Assembly: GCA_937949585.1 (NCBI GenBank)
Contig: CALEDW010000117.1
Coordinates: forward strand, 1-7,515
Direction: 5' to 3'
DNA length: 7,515 nucleotides
Source: an uncultured Acidimicrobiia bacterium
Lineage (GTDB): Bacteria; Actinomycetota; Acidimicrobiia; IMCC26256; CALEDW01
Each line of letters begins with the position of its first letter. The stretch's first letter is position 1. Below the pieces are notes generated by a model. It was not told the origin of the DNA and searched no databases. It was given only the letters and a program-made list of their open reading frames with translations. The position numbers were made by a program, and so were the translations under genes. Below are positions 1 to 6,650 of this stretch, one piece after another.

Positions 1-702
1 CTGGGCGAGCAGCGACGCCAGCAGCAGCCACCCGACCGCCCGGGTGAGCTCGGCCCAGGGCGCCGGTGGCCCCGGGGCGAGCACGTCGCGCTGGCCGGCG
101 AGCGCCACGGCCACCCCGGCGAACGGGGCGAGCCCGAGCACCAGACCGTAGGGGCCCGCGCTCCGCACCCCGCCGAGCGCGAGCGCCGCGCACGCCCCGA
201 GGCGCACCAGCGCCTCGGCGCCGTTGAGCCGTCCGTAGGCGCCGAACCGGTCCGCCCCGGCGAGGACCCCTTTCACCACGTGCTCCAGGGCGTAGCCGGC
301 GAGCAGGAGGCACAGGCCGATGACCAGGAGCACCTGGCCGTCGAAGAGGCGCCCGACGCTCACGGGGGCGCTGAGGGCCACCGCGGCGATGAGCAGCGCG
401 GCGAGCGCCGCTGCTCCCGCCGCGGCGCGGCGCGCCACGGGGAGGCCGCCTCCCCCCCGGGCGCGGCGGGCGGCGAGCGCCCGCGCCAGCTCCTGCTCGA
501 CGGGCAGGAAGCAACCCGGACCGAGCAGGAAGCCGAGGGCCCACAGCGTCGAGAGGGCACTCGCCCGTTCGCTGCCCAGGGCCCGACCCGCGACCGTGAG
601 GAACCCGTAGGCGGCGAGCCCGGCGACGAGCAGCCACGCCCCCACGGTGCGGGATCCCCGCGGGAGCACCCGTCGGGCTGCCGCCGTGGCCGCGGTGCTC
701 AC
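1..702 (-). CDS. Polysaccharide flippase-like membrane protein (C-terminus cut off by window edge)
   Basis: The reading frame stays open for 234 codons from a GTG at 702-700 to the left edge, so only the N-terminal half or so is visible. After a basic N-terminal tail the protein alternates hydrophobic and charged stretches. Likely membrane segments lie near residues 19-40, 49-65, 93-112, 121-141, 164-177 and 184-202, and another begins near 222. The segment around residues 66-82 (PVEQELARALAARRARGGG) resembles the loop after the second helix in actinobacterial Wzx/MATE-type (MOP superfamily) polysaccharide exporters. Such proteins flip lipid-linked sugars across the cytoplasmic membrane. The start was chosen because its GTG overlaps the stop of the glycosyltransferase by four bases (GTGA), which suggests coupled translation and a shared glycan pathway. 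Family assignment rests on topology, this loop and context. It could instead be another O-antigen or teichuronate-type transporter, and the substrate is unknown. Confidence 0.72.
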   Translation of the reverse strand, partial: MSTAATAAARRVLPRGSRTVGAWLLVAGLAAYGFLTVAGRALGSERASALSTLWALGFLLGPGCFLPVEQELARALAARRARGGGGLPVARRAAAGAAALAALLIAAVALSAPVSVGRLFDGQVLLVIGLCLLLAGYALEHVVKGVLAGADRFGAYGRLNGAEALVRLGACAALALGGVRSAGPYGLVLGLAPFAGVAVALAGQRDVLAPGPPAPWAELTRAVGWLLLASLLAQ

Positions 703-1931
703 CGTGCGCCGGGATCCCCGCCGCCGGGAACGTCCCCTCGGCGCCTCGCGAGCGCCCACAGGTCGGTCCCGGCGAGCACCGACGCGAGCGAGGTGGGCAC
801 CGCCACCGGCTGCCAGCCGGCCAGGTCGTCGGGTCGGGCCAGGCCCTCTTCCGTGGCGACGACGTCGTAGCAGACCGCCGGGTCGCGCAGGTGCTCGGCC
901 AGCCCGGCCGGGGTCGCGACGGCGGGCTCCAGCGTCTCGATCCCGTGCCGCCCGAGTCGCAGTGCCGCTGCCTCGTCGAGGTCGCCGCCCGCCACCCAGG
1001 TCGCCCACCCGGCCCCGACCAGACCGGCGAGCACCGTCTCGAGCCGATCGAGCGCCCCCCGGAGGCGACGACCGGCGACGACGGCGCGCAGCACCCGGCC
1101 CCGGGCGCGCTCGACGGCGTGCGCCACCGCGACCGGATCGGCGTCGGAGCCGGTTCCGTGCCCGATGAGGCGGTCACCGCACCGGGCGAGGAAGCGGGCG
1201 CGGTTCTGCGCCAGGGCCGCGGCCTTGGGGCCGGGATCGAGGCTGGCGGACTCTTCGTGGTACACGATCGCGGCCGGCTCGTAGCCGACGACCCAGCCGG
1301 CGACCCGGGCCCGGACCGCCAAGTCGACGTCCTCGTAGTAGCCGGGGACGTAGCCCGGGTCGAACCCGCCGAGCGCGTCCCACACACCGCGACGCACCGC
1401 CAGCGCGCAGGCCGAGGCGTAGTCGACCGGGCGGCGGGCCAGGTGGAGCAGCGAGCCCGCGGGCAGGCCCCGCCCCACCTGAACGGTGAGCCCGTCGGCG
1501 AAGCACACGCAGCCCGACTCCTGGCGTCGCCCGTCCGGCCAGCACACGCGGCTGCCCACGACGCCCCAGCGGGGTTCGGCCCCCAGGGCGTCGAGCAACG
1601 CGTCGAGCCAGCCCGGGCCCACCTCGACGTCGTCGTTGCCGACGACCACGACCTCACTGTCGGGCCCGGCGACGGCCGCCCCCGCGTTCACCCCTGCCGC
1701 GAACCCGACGTTGTCCGGGAGCTCCAGGGTCCGCACGCCGCGCACGGTGTCGGCCAGCGCGGCCGCCACCTCGGGTTGGGGACCGTTCACCACCACGACC
1801 GTCTCGAACGGCTCCCCCCTGAGGCTGGCACTTCGGAGCGACCCGAGGGCGCGCAGCAGCGCCCGGGCCTTGCGGTAGGCGGGGATCACCACCGTGGCGC
1901 GGGGGGACGCCGCCGGCTCGAGGTCGATCAC
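699..1931 (-). CDS. Family-2 glycosyltransferase with extra C-terminal Rossmann-like domain
   Basis: This 410-residue protein starts with a GT-A fold. The opening strand ATVVIPAYRKARALLRALGSL (residues 12-32) is the usual nucleotide-sugar binding start. Next come PDNVGFAAGVNAG (72-84), a DxD-like NDD metal/nucleotide site (99-101), the acceptor-side GYYEDVDLAVR with E200 and D201 as candidate catalytic acids, and YHEESAS (224-230). These match the rhamnosyltransferase-like (WbbL-type) GT2 group, which adds a sugar to a lipid-linked or polysaccharide acceptor at the inner face of the membrane. Residues about 275-395 form a second domain that resembles the N-terminal half of a GT4 enzyme but lacks its second half. 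The GTG start at 1931 overlaps the stop of the upstream coiled-coil gene by four bases, and the stop overlaps the flippase start in the same way. No convincing Shine-Dalgarno is seen, which fits reinitiation. The sugar and acceptor cannot be told from sequence. Confidence 0.9.
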   Translation of the reverse strand: MIDLEPAASPRATVVIPAYRKARALLRALGSLRSASLRGEPFETVVVVNGPQPEVAAALADTVRGVRTLELPDNVGFAAGVNAGAAVAGPDSEVVVVGNDDVEVGPGWLDALLDALGAEPRWGVVGSRVCWPDGRRQESGCVCFADGLTVQVGRGLPAGSLLHLARRPVDYASACALAVRRGVWDALGGFDPGYVPGYYEDVDLAVRARVAGWVVGYEPAAIVYHEESASLDPGPKAAALAQNRARFLARCGDRLIGHGTGSDADPVAVAHAVERARGRVLRAVVAGRRLRGALDRLETVLAGLVGAGWATWVAGGDLDEAAALRLGRHGIETLEPAVATPAGLAEHLRDPAVCYDVVATEEGLARPDDLAGWQPVAVPTSLASVLAGTDLWALARRRGDVPGGGDPGAR

Positions 1932-2209
1932 CGGTCGTGGTCGCGCCGCCGGAGTCGGACCACCAGCCCCCGCCAGCGTTCGGCGACCCGGTGCGAGCGC
2001 GTGGCGAGGCGGGCCCGCGCCTCGGTGACCTCGGCCTCGAGCTCACCGACGCGGCGGGCAAGGGTCTCGAGCTGTTGCTCGGCCTCCCGCTGGCGCCGGC
2101 GCAGCTCGAGCACGGCCCGGTCCTTCAGCGCGGCCACGAGGCGGGGATCCGGACCGGGCCTCACCCCCTCCGGGGTGTCGGGGCTCTGCGGCGCCGCACG
2201 GCTGCGCAC
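1928..2209 (-). CDS. Small coiled-coil protein, unknown function, first gene of glycan operon
   Basis: I do not recognise a family. From the GTG at 2209 the product is 93 residues. It has a Pro/Arg-rich, probably disordered head (1-22), then a long helix. Hydrophobic residues at 33, 36, 43, 47, 50, 54, 57, 61, 64 and 68 keep a 3-4 heptad spacing, indicating a coiled coil and probable oligomer. The tail (about 69-93) is strongly basic with W69 and leucines/valines, and could touch membrane phospholipid or nucleic acid. No signal peptide or membrane segment is seen. The open frame extends further upstream to 2584, but that part lies antisense to metH and reads as shadow. The 2209 start is preferred because a TACGAT -10 box ends seven bases before it. 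A second GTG at 2164 with GGAGG just upstream would give 78 residues. Overlap with the glycosyltransferase start supports a real gene. Confidence 0.65.
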   Translation of the reverse strand: MRSRAAPQSPDTPEGVRPGPDPRLVAALKDRAVLELRRRQREAEQQLETLARRVGELEAEVTEARARLATRSHRVAERWRGLVVRLRRRDHDR

Positions 2210-2216
2210 CGCCGGG

Positions 2217-2222
2217 ATCGTA
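2217..2222 (-). promoter_or_regulatory. Candidate -10 box of leaderless promoter for the coiled-coil/glycosyltransferase/flippase operon
   Basis: On the minus strand TACGAT (2222-2217) fits the actinobacterial TANNNT -10 consensus. It is followed by seven bases (CCCGGCG) and then GTG at 2209. That spacing would put the transcription start on or next to the first base of the start codon, as in leaderless mRNAs. No good -35 hexamer is visible about 17 bases further up. The assignment is inference from spacing and consensus only. Confidence 0.5.
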
Positions 2223-2302
2223 CCGGCAGGCCCGGCTCGGCCCGGGCGGCGACCGGGAGGCCGAGGGCCGTGGTACCGGACCGGTGACGCCGGGTGGGGA
2301 CC

Positions 2303-2308
2303 TAGCCT
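2303..2308 (+). promoter_or_regulatory. Candidate -10 box of leaderless metH promoter
   Basis: TAGCCT matches TANNNT and ends six bases before the metH GTG at 2315, so transcription would begin at about the start codon. There is no properly spaced Shine-Dalgarno; the nearest purine run (GGGGA, 2296-2300) lies 14 bases away and upstream of the box. A weak -35-like GGTGAC (2283-2288) is present, but its 14-base spacer is short. No cobalamin or S-adenosylmethionine riboswitch can fit if the message is leaderless, and none is recognisable in the 105-base gap. Confidence 0.5.
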
Positions 2309-2314
2309 GGATGC

Positions 2315-5300
2315 GTGGCCGGGTTCCTCGACGCGCTGGCCGAGCGGGTCCTGATCTTCGACGGCGCGTTCGGGACCTGGGTACAGGCCCAGGACCTGGG
2401 CCCCGACGACTTCGGCGGCGCCGCCCTCGAGGGGTGCAACGAGCACCTCGTGCTCACCAGGCCCGACCTCATCCGCCGGATGCACACCGAGTACCTGCAG
2501 GTCGGGGTGGACGCGGTGGAGACGGCGACGTTCGGCGCGTTCGACCTGGTGCTCGCCGAGTACGGCATCGCGGAGCGGGCCCACGAGCTCAACGTCGCCG
2601 CGGCCCGGCTGGCCAAGGACGTGGCGTCCGACTTCTCGACGCCGGACCGCCCGCGGTTCGCGGTCGGCTCGATCGGGCCCGGCACCCGGCTGCCGTCCCT
2701 CGGCGCGATCCGGTTCACCGAGCTGCGGGACGGGTACGAGATCCAGGCCGCCGGGCTACTGGAGGGCGGCGTCGACGTGCTGCTCGTGGAGACCGTCTAC
2801 GACCTGCTCCAGGCGAAGGCCGCGATCCAGGCCTGCCGGCGGGCGATGGCCCGGACGGGACGCGACGTGCCGCTCATGGTGCAGGTGACGATGGAGACGA
2901 CCGGGCGGATGCTCGTCGGCACCGAGATCGGCGCCGCGCTGTGCGCGCTGGAGGCGATGCGACCGGACGTGATCGGGCTCAACTGCGCCACCGGCCCGGC
3001 GGAGATGACCGAGCACCTCCGCTACCTGTCCCGGCACGCCCGGGTGCACCTCTCCGTGCTCCCCAACGCCGGTCTGCCCTCGGTGGTCGACGGCCGCACC
3101 CACTACGACCTCTCCCCCGAGGAGCTCGCCGAGTCGCTGGCCCGGTTCGTGACCGAGTTCGGCGTGAACGTCGTCGGCGGGTGCTGCGGCACCACCCCCG
3201 CCCACCTGCGGGCGGTGGTGGAGCGCCTGGGCCCGGAACCCCGTCCGGCGCCCCGGGCGCCGACCTTCGAGCCGTCGTGCTCGTCGATCTACTCCCCGGT
3301 GCCGTTCCGCCAGGAGCTGGCCTACCTGGCCGTCGGTGAGCGCACGAACGCCAACGGGTCGAAGCGGTTCCGGGAGGCGATGCTCGCCGGCGACTGGGAC
3401 ACCTGCGTCCAGATGGGCAAGGAGCAGGTTCGCGAGGGCGCCCACGTCCTCGACGTCTGCGTCGACTTCGTGGGCCGCGACGGCGTCGCCGACATGACCG
3501 AGGTGGTGTCGCGCTTCGCCACGCAGGTGCCGCTCCCGCTCGTGTTCGACTCCACCGAGCCCCAGGTGATGGAGGCCGGCCTGCAGCTCGCCGGCGGCAA
3601 GTCGATCTTGAACTCGGCGAACCTCGAGGAGGGCGAGGCCCCCGGATCCCGGCTCGACCGGGTGTTCGGGCTCGCCCGCGACTACGGCGCGGCGGTGATC
3701 TGCCTCGCCATCGACGAGGAGGGCCAGGCCCGCACCGCCGACTGGAAGCTGCGGGTCTGCCACCGCCTGTACCGGCTCGCCACGGAGCGCTACGGCCTGG
3801 AGCCCACCGACCTGCTGTTCGACCCGCTCACCTTCCCGCTCGGCTCGGGCCAGGAGGACCTGCGCCGCGACGGGATCGAGACCATCGAGGCCATCCGGCG
3901 CATCAAGGCCGAGCTGCCCGGCGCGCACACCGTCCTCGGGCTCTCCAACGTGTCGTTCGGCCTGAGACCGGCGATCCGCCACGTGCTCAACAGCGTGTTC
4001 CTCCACGAGTGCCGCCGGGCCGGTCTCGACGCCGCGATCGTGCACGCGGCCCGGATCCTGCCGATGCACACGATCGACGAGCGGGCCCGGGACGTCGCCC
4101 TCGACCTCATCTACGACCGCCGCCGTGACGGCTACGACCCGCTCACCGAACTGATGGCGCTCTTCGAGGGGGTGGAGGCCGGCGCCGTGGCCCGGGAGGA
4201 CCGGTCGGGCTGGCCGGTGGAGGATCGGCTGCGCCGGCGCATCATCGACGGGGACCGCGACGGCCTCGAGGCCGACCTCGACGAGGCGCTGGCCGGGGGG
4301 CGGTCGGCCCTGTCGATCATCAACGATGTGCTGCTCGAGGGGATGAAGGTGGTCGGCGACCTGTTCGGGCGCGGTGAGATGCAGCTGCCGTTCGTGCTGC
4401 AGTCGGCCGAAACGATGAAGGCGGCCGTTGCCCACCTCGAACCGCACATGGAGCGCACCGACGCCGCCGGCAAAGGTGTGGTGGTGCTCGGCACCGTGAA
4501 GGGCGACGTGCACGACATCGGCAAGAACCTCGTCGACATCATCCTCACGAACAACGGCTACGTGGTGCACAACCTTGGTATCAAGGTGCCGCTGCAGGCG
4601 TTCGTGGAGGCGGTGAAGGAGCACGACGCCGACGCCATCGGCATGAGCGGGCTGCTGGTGAAGAGCACGCTCATCATGCGGGAGAACCTCGAGGAGCTCA
4701 ACCGCCTCGGCCTGTCGGACGTGCCGGTCCTGCTCGGCGGTGCGGCACTCACCCGCAGCTACGTGGAGGGCGAGCTCCGCCAGGTGTACGACGGGCGCGT
4801 CTTCTACGGCAAGGACGCCTTCGAGGGCCTGCGCACTATGGACGCGCTCGTGGAGGGCACCCGCACCGGCACCCTCGATCCCGACTTCGGCCGGCGCCCC
4901 GTCGCCCGGTCCCGGCCGCCACGTGACGAGACGGGTGGGCCCGGTGCCGTCCCCACCCGCTCCTCGGTGGCGACCGACGTGCCGGTGCTGCGCCCTCCGT
5001 TCCTGGGTGCACGGGTGGCCAAGGGCATCGCGCTGGACGAGATCGCCCGCTACCTCAACGAGACCGCCCTGTTCCGAAACCAGTGGCAGTTCCGGCCGGA
5101 GAAGCGCGACGGGCGCCCCGAGCGGGACGAGGAGTTCAAGGCCCGGCTGCGGCCGCTGCTGCGGGCCCAGCTGGAGGCGGCCAAGGCCGAGGGCTGGCTG
5201 GTCCCGGCCGTCGTGTGGGGCTATTTCCCGGTCGGGGCCGACGGCGACGACCTGGTGGTGTTCACCTCCGAGGAGCGCAGGGAGGAACGCTGCCGGTTCC

Positions 5301-5782
5301 GGTTCCCCCGCCAACGCCGGGAGCCGTGGCTGTGCATCGCCGATTTCTTCCGTCCCGCCGACGGCCCCGAGGTCGACTTCGCCGCGTTCCACGTGGTGAC
5401 GGTCGGCGCCGAGGCCACCGCCCGGGAGCGCGAGCTGTTCGCGGCGGACCGCTACCAGGACTACCTCCTCTGCCACGGACTGGCGGTGGAGATGGCCGAG
5501 GCGCTGGCCGAACTGTGGCACCGCCGGATCCGGGAGGAGTGGGGCTTCGCCGACGAGGACGGCCCGACGTTGGCCGGCCTGTTCCGCCAGCAGTACCGCG
5601 GCTCCCGCTACTCCTGGGGCTACCCAGCCTGCCCCGACCTCGAGGACCAGGCCAAGGTGCTGGAGCTGCTCGAGGCCCGGCGCATCGGCGTGACGATCAC
5701 CGAGGAGTACCAGCTCGAACCCGAGCAGAGCACCTCGGCGATCATCGTCCCCCATCCCGCAGCGAAGTACTTCGTGACCTGA
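2315..5782 (+). CDS. metH: Cobalamin-dependent methionine synthase (5-methyltetrahydrofolate:homocysteine methyltransferase)
   Basis: This cytosolic enzyme moves the methyl group of 5-methyltetrahydrofolate to homocysteine through cobalamin, the last step of methionine synthesis. All four modules are present in 1155 residues. The homocysteine domain (about 1-310) carries zinc ligands C224 (GLNC) and C290/C291 (GGCCGTTP). The pterin-binding domain (about 330-600) begins with GERTNANGSKRFREA. The cap and B12 domains (about 635-850) have DVHDIGKN with the cobalt-ligand H733 and its partner D731, plus S778 and S784. The S-adenosylmethionine reactivation domain (about 889-1155) contains RGSRYSWGYPACP (1095-1107). 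A Pro/Arg-rich linker occupies 851-888. E. coli MetH is 1227 residues. The GTG start gives the standard N-terminus (LAERVLIFDGAFGT) and fits the leaderless promoter. It is divergent from the glycan operon. The C-terminus (PAAKYFVT) looks complete. An Asn (N915) replaces the Asp that binds S-adenosylmethionine in E. coli. Confidence 0.98.
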   Translation: MAGFLDALAERVLIFDGAFGTWVQAQDLGPDDFGGAALEGCNEHLVLTRPDLIRRMHTEYLQVGVDAVETATFGAFDLVLAEYGIAERAHELNVAAARLAKDVASDFSTPDRPRFAVGSIGPGTRLPSLGAIRFTELRDGYEIQAAGLLEGGVDVLLVETVYDLLQAKAAIQACRRAMARTGRDVPLMVQVTMETTGRMLVGTEIGAALCALEAMRPDVIGLNCATGPAEMTEHLRYLSRHARVHLSVLPNAGLPSVVDGRTHYDLSPEELAESLARFVTEFGVNVVGGCCGTTPAHLRAVVERLGPEPRPAPRAPTFEPSCSSIYSPVPFRQELAYLAVGERTNANGSKRFREAMLAGDWDTCVQMGKEQVREGAHVLDVCVDFVGRDGVADMTEVVSRFATQVPLPLVFDSTEPQVMEAGLQLAGGKSILNSANLEEGEAPGSRLDRVFGLARDYGAAVICLAIDEEGQARTADWKLRVCHRLYRLATERYGLEPTDLLFDPLTFPLGSGQEDLRRDGIETIEAIRRIKAELPGAHTVLGLSNVSFGLRPAIRHVLNSVFLHECRRAGLDAAIVHAARILPMHTIDERARDVALDLIYDRRRDGYDPLTELMALFEGVEAGAVAREDRSGWPVEDRLRRRIIDGDRDGLEADLDEALAGGRSALSIINDVLLEGMKVVGDLFGRGEMQLPFVLQSAETMKAAVAHLEPHMERTDAAGKGVVVLGTVKGDVHDIGKNLVDIILTNNGYVVHNLGIKVPLQAFVEAVKEHDADAIGMSGLLVKSTLIMRENLEELNRLGLSDVPVLLGGAALTRSYVEGELRQVYDGRVFYGKDAFEGLRTMDALVEGTRTGTLDPDFGRRPVARSRPPRDETGGPGAVPTRSSVATDVPVLRPPFLGARVAKGIALDEIARYLNETALFRNQWQFRPEKRDGRPERDEEFKARLRPLLRAQLEAAKAEGWLVPAVVWGYFPVGADGDDLVVFTSEERREERCRFRFPRQRREPWLCIADFFRPADGPEVDFAAFHVVTVGAEATARERELFAADRYQDYLLCHGLAVEMAEALAELWHRRIREEWGFADEDGPTLAGLFRQQYRGSRYSWGYPACPDLEDQAKVLELLEARRIGVTITEEYQLEPEQSTSAIIVPHPAAKYFVT

Positions 5783-5786
5783 GGGG

Positions 5787-5819
5787 CCGCAGGTGCGGGT
5801 CGGGCGGGGCACCTCGCGG
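5787..5819 (+). terminator. Candidate metH terminator hairpin
   Basis: Five bases after the metH stop, CCGCAGGTGC (5787-5796) can pair with GCACCTCGCGG (5809-5819). The stem has 10 base pairs with one bulged C and a 12-base loop. There is no T-run after it, so it is not a classic intrinsic terminator, although high-GC actinobacteria often lack one. Position at the end of metH and before a convergent gene supports the role. Chance pairing in such GC-rich DNA is possible. Confidence 0.4.
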
Positions 5820-5830
5820 TGTCGACCGAC

Positions 5831-5861
5831 GGGTGGGCGACCCGGGACCGGCTCGCCACCC
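5831..5861. terminator. Second hairpin in convergent junction, possible bidirectional terminator
   Basis: GGGTGGGCGA (5831-5840) pairs with TCGCCACCC (5853-5861) as nine base pairs with one bulged G around a 12-base loop. It lies 11 bases after the first hairpin and between the ends of metH (5782) and the minus-strand membrane gene (5906). It could therefore stop transcription from either side. No T-run is present on either strand, so the call rests on position and symmetry. Confidence 0.3.
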
Positions 5862-5905
5862 TCGCCCGCACCGGCGCGCTGCGGATGGCCCGCTGACGGC
5901 GGCGC

Positions 5906-6646
5906 TCACACGAGCGCCCGGCTCACCAGCGTGGTGCCCATCGCGGTGAGGATGGCCAGGTAGAGCAGACCGGTGGTCGCCATCACCGCGGCGTAGGCCC
6001 GTTCCCGCAGCGCGGCGCGCGCCGCCGCCAGTAACGCCAGGGTGCTCGCCGCGCTCACCACCCACGTCCAGGCCAGCAGCACGCCGAAGGTGCCGTCGCC
6101 GGATCCCAGCACCCCGACCATGCCCGGCGGGACGAGCATCACCGCCACCTCGATCGGCCAGATCCCCAGACCGGCGCGCACCAGCTCGACCACCGGGGCC
6201 CGGGGGAGCCCCGGCTGCACGAGGTACCAGTGGCCCAGGAGCATCGCGTCGGTGATGGCGCCGAGGAACGCGCCGGCGACGAGGAGGCGGGCGACACCGA
6301 GGGCGGCGGGGGCGGCGGCGGTGCCGGCGGCGACGAGTCCGGCGGCTCCGGCCGCCGCCGCGAGTGCGTCGACGGCCACCGGCCCCCGGGCCCGCCGGGC
6401 CAGCCCGGATGCCAGCGCCACGAGGCTCACCCCGGCCGCGGCGGCCGCTCCGGCGGCCAGCCCGATCCGGTGACCGCCGGGCAGGTCGGAGGCGAGCGCG
6501 GCGGCGACCCCCCCGGCGGCGAGCGGGCCGAAGACGGCGCGCAGCAGCCAGGCGTACCCGGGACCGAGCAGGTGCCGTCGCCCGGTGACCGCGGCGAAGG
6601 CCAGGCCCCCGGCGGACCAGGCGGTGAGCGTCGCGCCGAGGTCCAC
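5906..6646 (-). CDS. Multi-pass integral membrane protein with GHWYLV motif, unknown function
   Basis: From GTG at 6646 the protein has 246 residues, very rich in Ala, Leu, Val and Gly. It has about seven or eight membrane helices, near residues 5-22, 31-52, 60-82, 91-110, 117-138, 157-180, 186-208 and 216-240. The most distinctive part is DAMLLGHWYLVQPGLP (133-148) at the end of the fifth helix, then a Pro-containing helix (LGIWPIEVAVMLVPPGMVGVL, about 160-180). H139 within or beside a membrane helix could bind haem or metal, but that is speculation. I do not recognise a named family and no enzymatic motif is clear. The start lies four bases after the stop of the M24 peptidase, so the two are probably translated together. 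The frame stays open further upstream to 7075, but that part overlaps the peptidase and reads as low-complexity shadow, so the later start is preferred. Confidence 0.8.
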   Translation of the reverse strand: MDLGATLTAWSAGGLAFAAVTGRRHLLGPGYAWLLRAVFGPLAAGGVAAALASDLPGGHRIGLAAGAAAAAGVSLVALASGLARRARGPVAVDALAAAAGAAGLVAAGTAAAPAALGVARLLVAGAFLGAITDAMLLGHWYLVQPGLPRAPVVELVRAGLGIWPIEVAVMLVPPGMVGVLGSGDGTFGVLLAWTWVVSAASTLALLAAARAALRERAYAAVMATTGLLYLAILTAMGTTLVSRALV

Positions 6647-6650
6647 CCGG

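Noticed and set aside
651..720. GGGATCCCCG occurring twice (651-660 and 711-720) around the flippase start
   Set aside because: Only ten bases long, largely palindromic, and inside coding sequence on both sides. Chance recurrence in GC-rich DNA is enough to explain it.
280..870. Plus-strand frames over the left end (such as 280-870 and 647-1168)
   Set aside because: Compositionally biased products rich in Arg, Gly, Ala and Pro, antisense to the flippase and the end of the glycosyltransferase, which have believable membrane helices and family motifs.
2210..2314. Cobalamin or SAM riboswitch ahead of metH
   Set aside because: The gap is only 105 bases, shows no B12-box-like or SAM aptamer elements, and the apparent promoter leaves no leader RNA.
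891..2354. A 487-codon plus-strand frame across the glycosyltransferase region
   Set aside because: It lies antisense to a glycosyltransferase with clear motifs, its product is Arg/Gly/Pro/His-rich with no domain, and its end runs into the coiled-coil gene and the divergent promoter region.
2210..2584. N-terminal extension of the coiled-coil frame up to 2584
   Set aside because: It would overlap the metH start region antisense, reads as shadow of metH, and would place the start upstream of the well-positioned -10 box at 2217-2222.
2756..5812. A 1018-codon open frame antisense to almost all of metH
   Set aside because: Its product is a low-complexity mix of His, Gly, Val, Arg, Leu and Glu with no recognisable domain. 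The opposite strand encodes a complete, motif-perfect MetH. Long antisense frames are expected in GC-rich genes because stop codons are rare.
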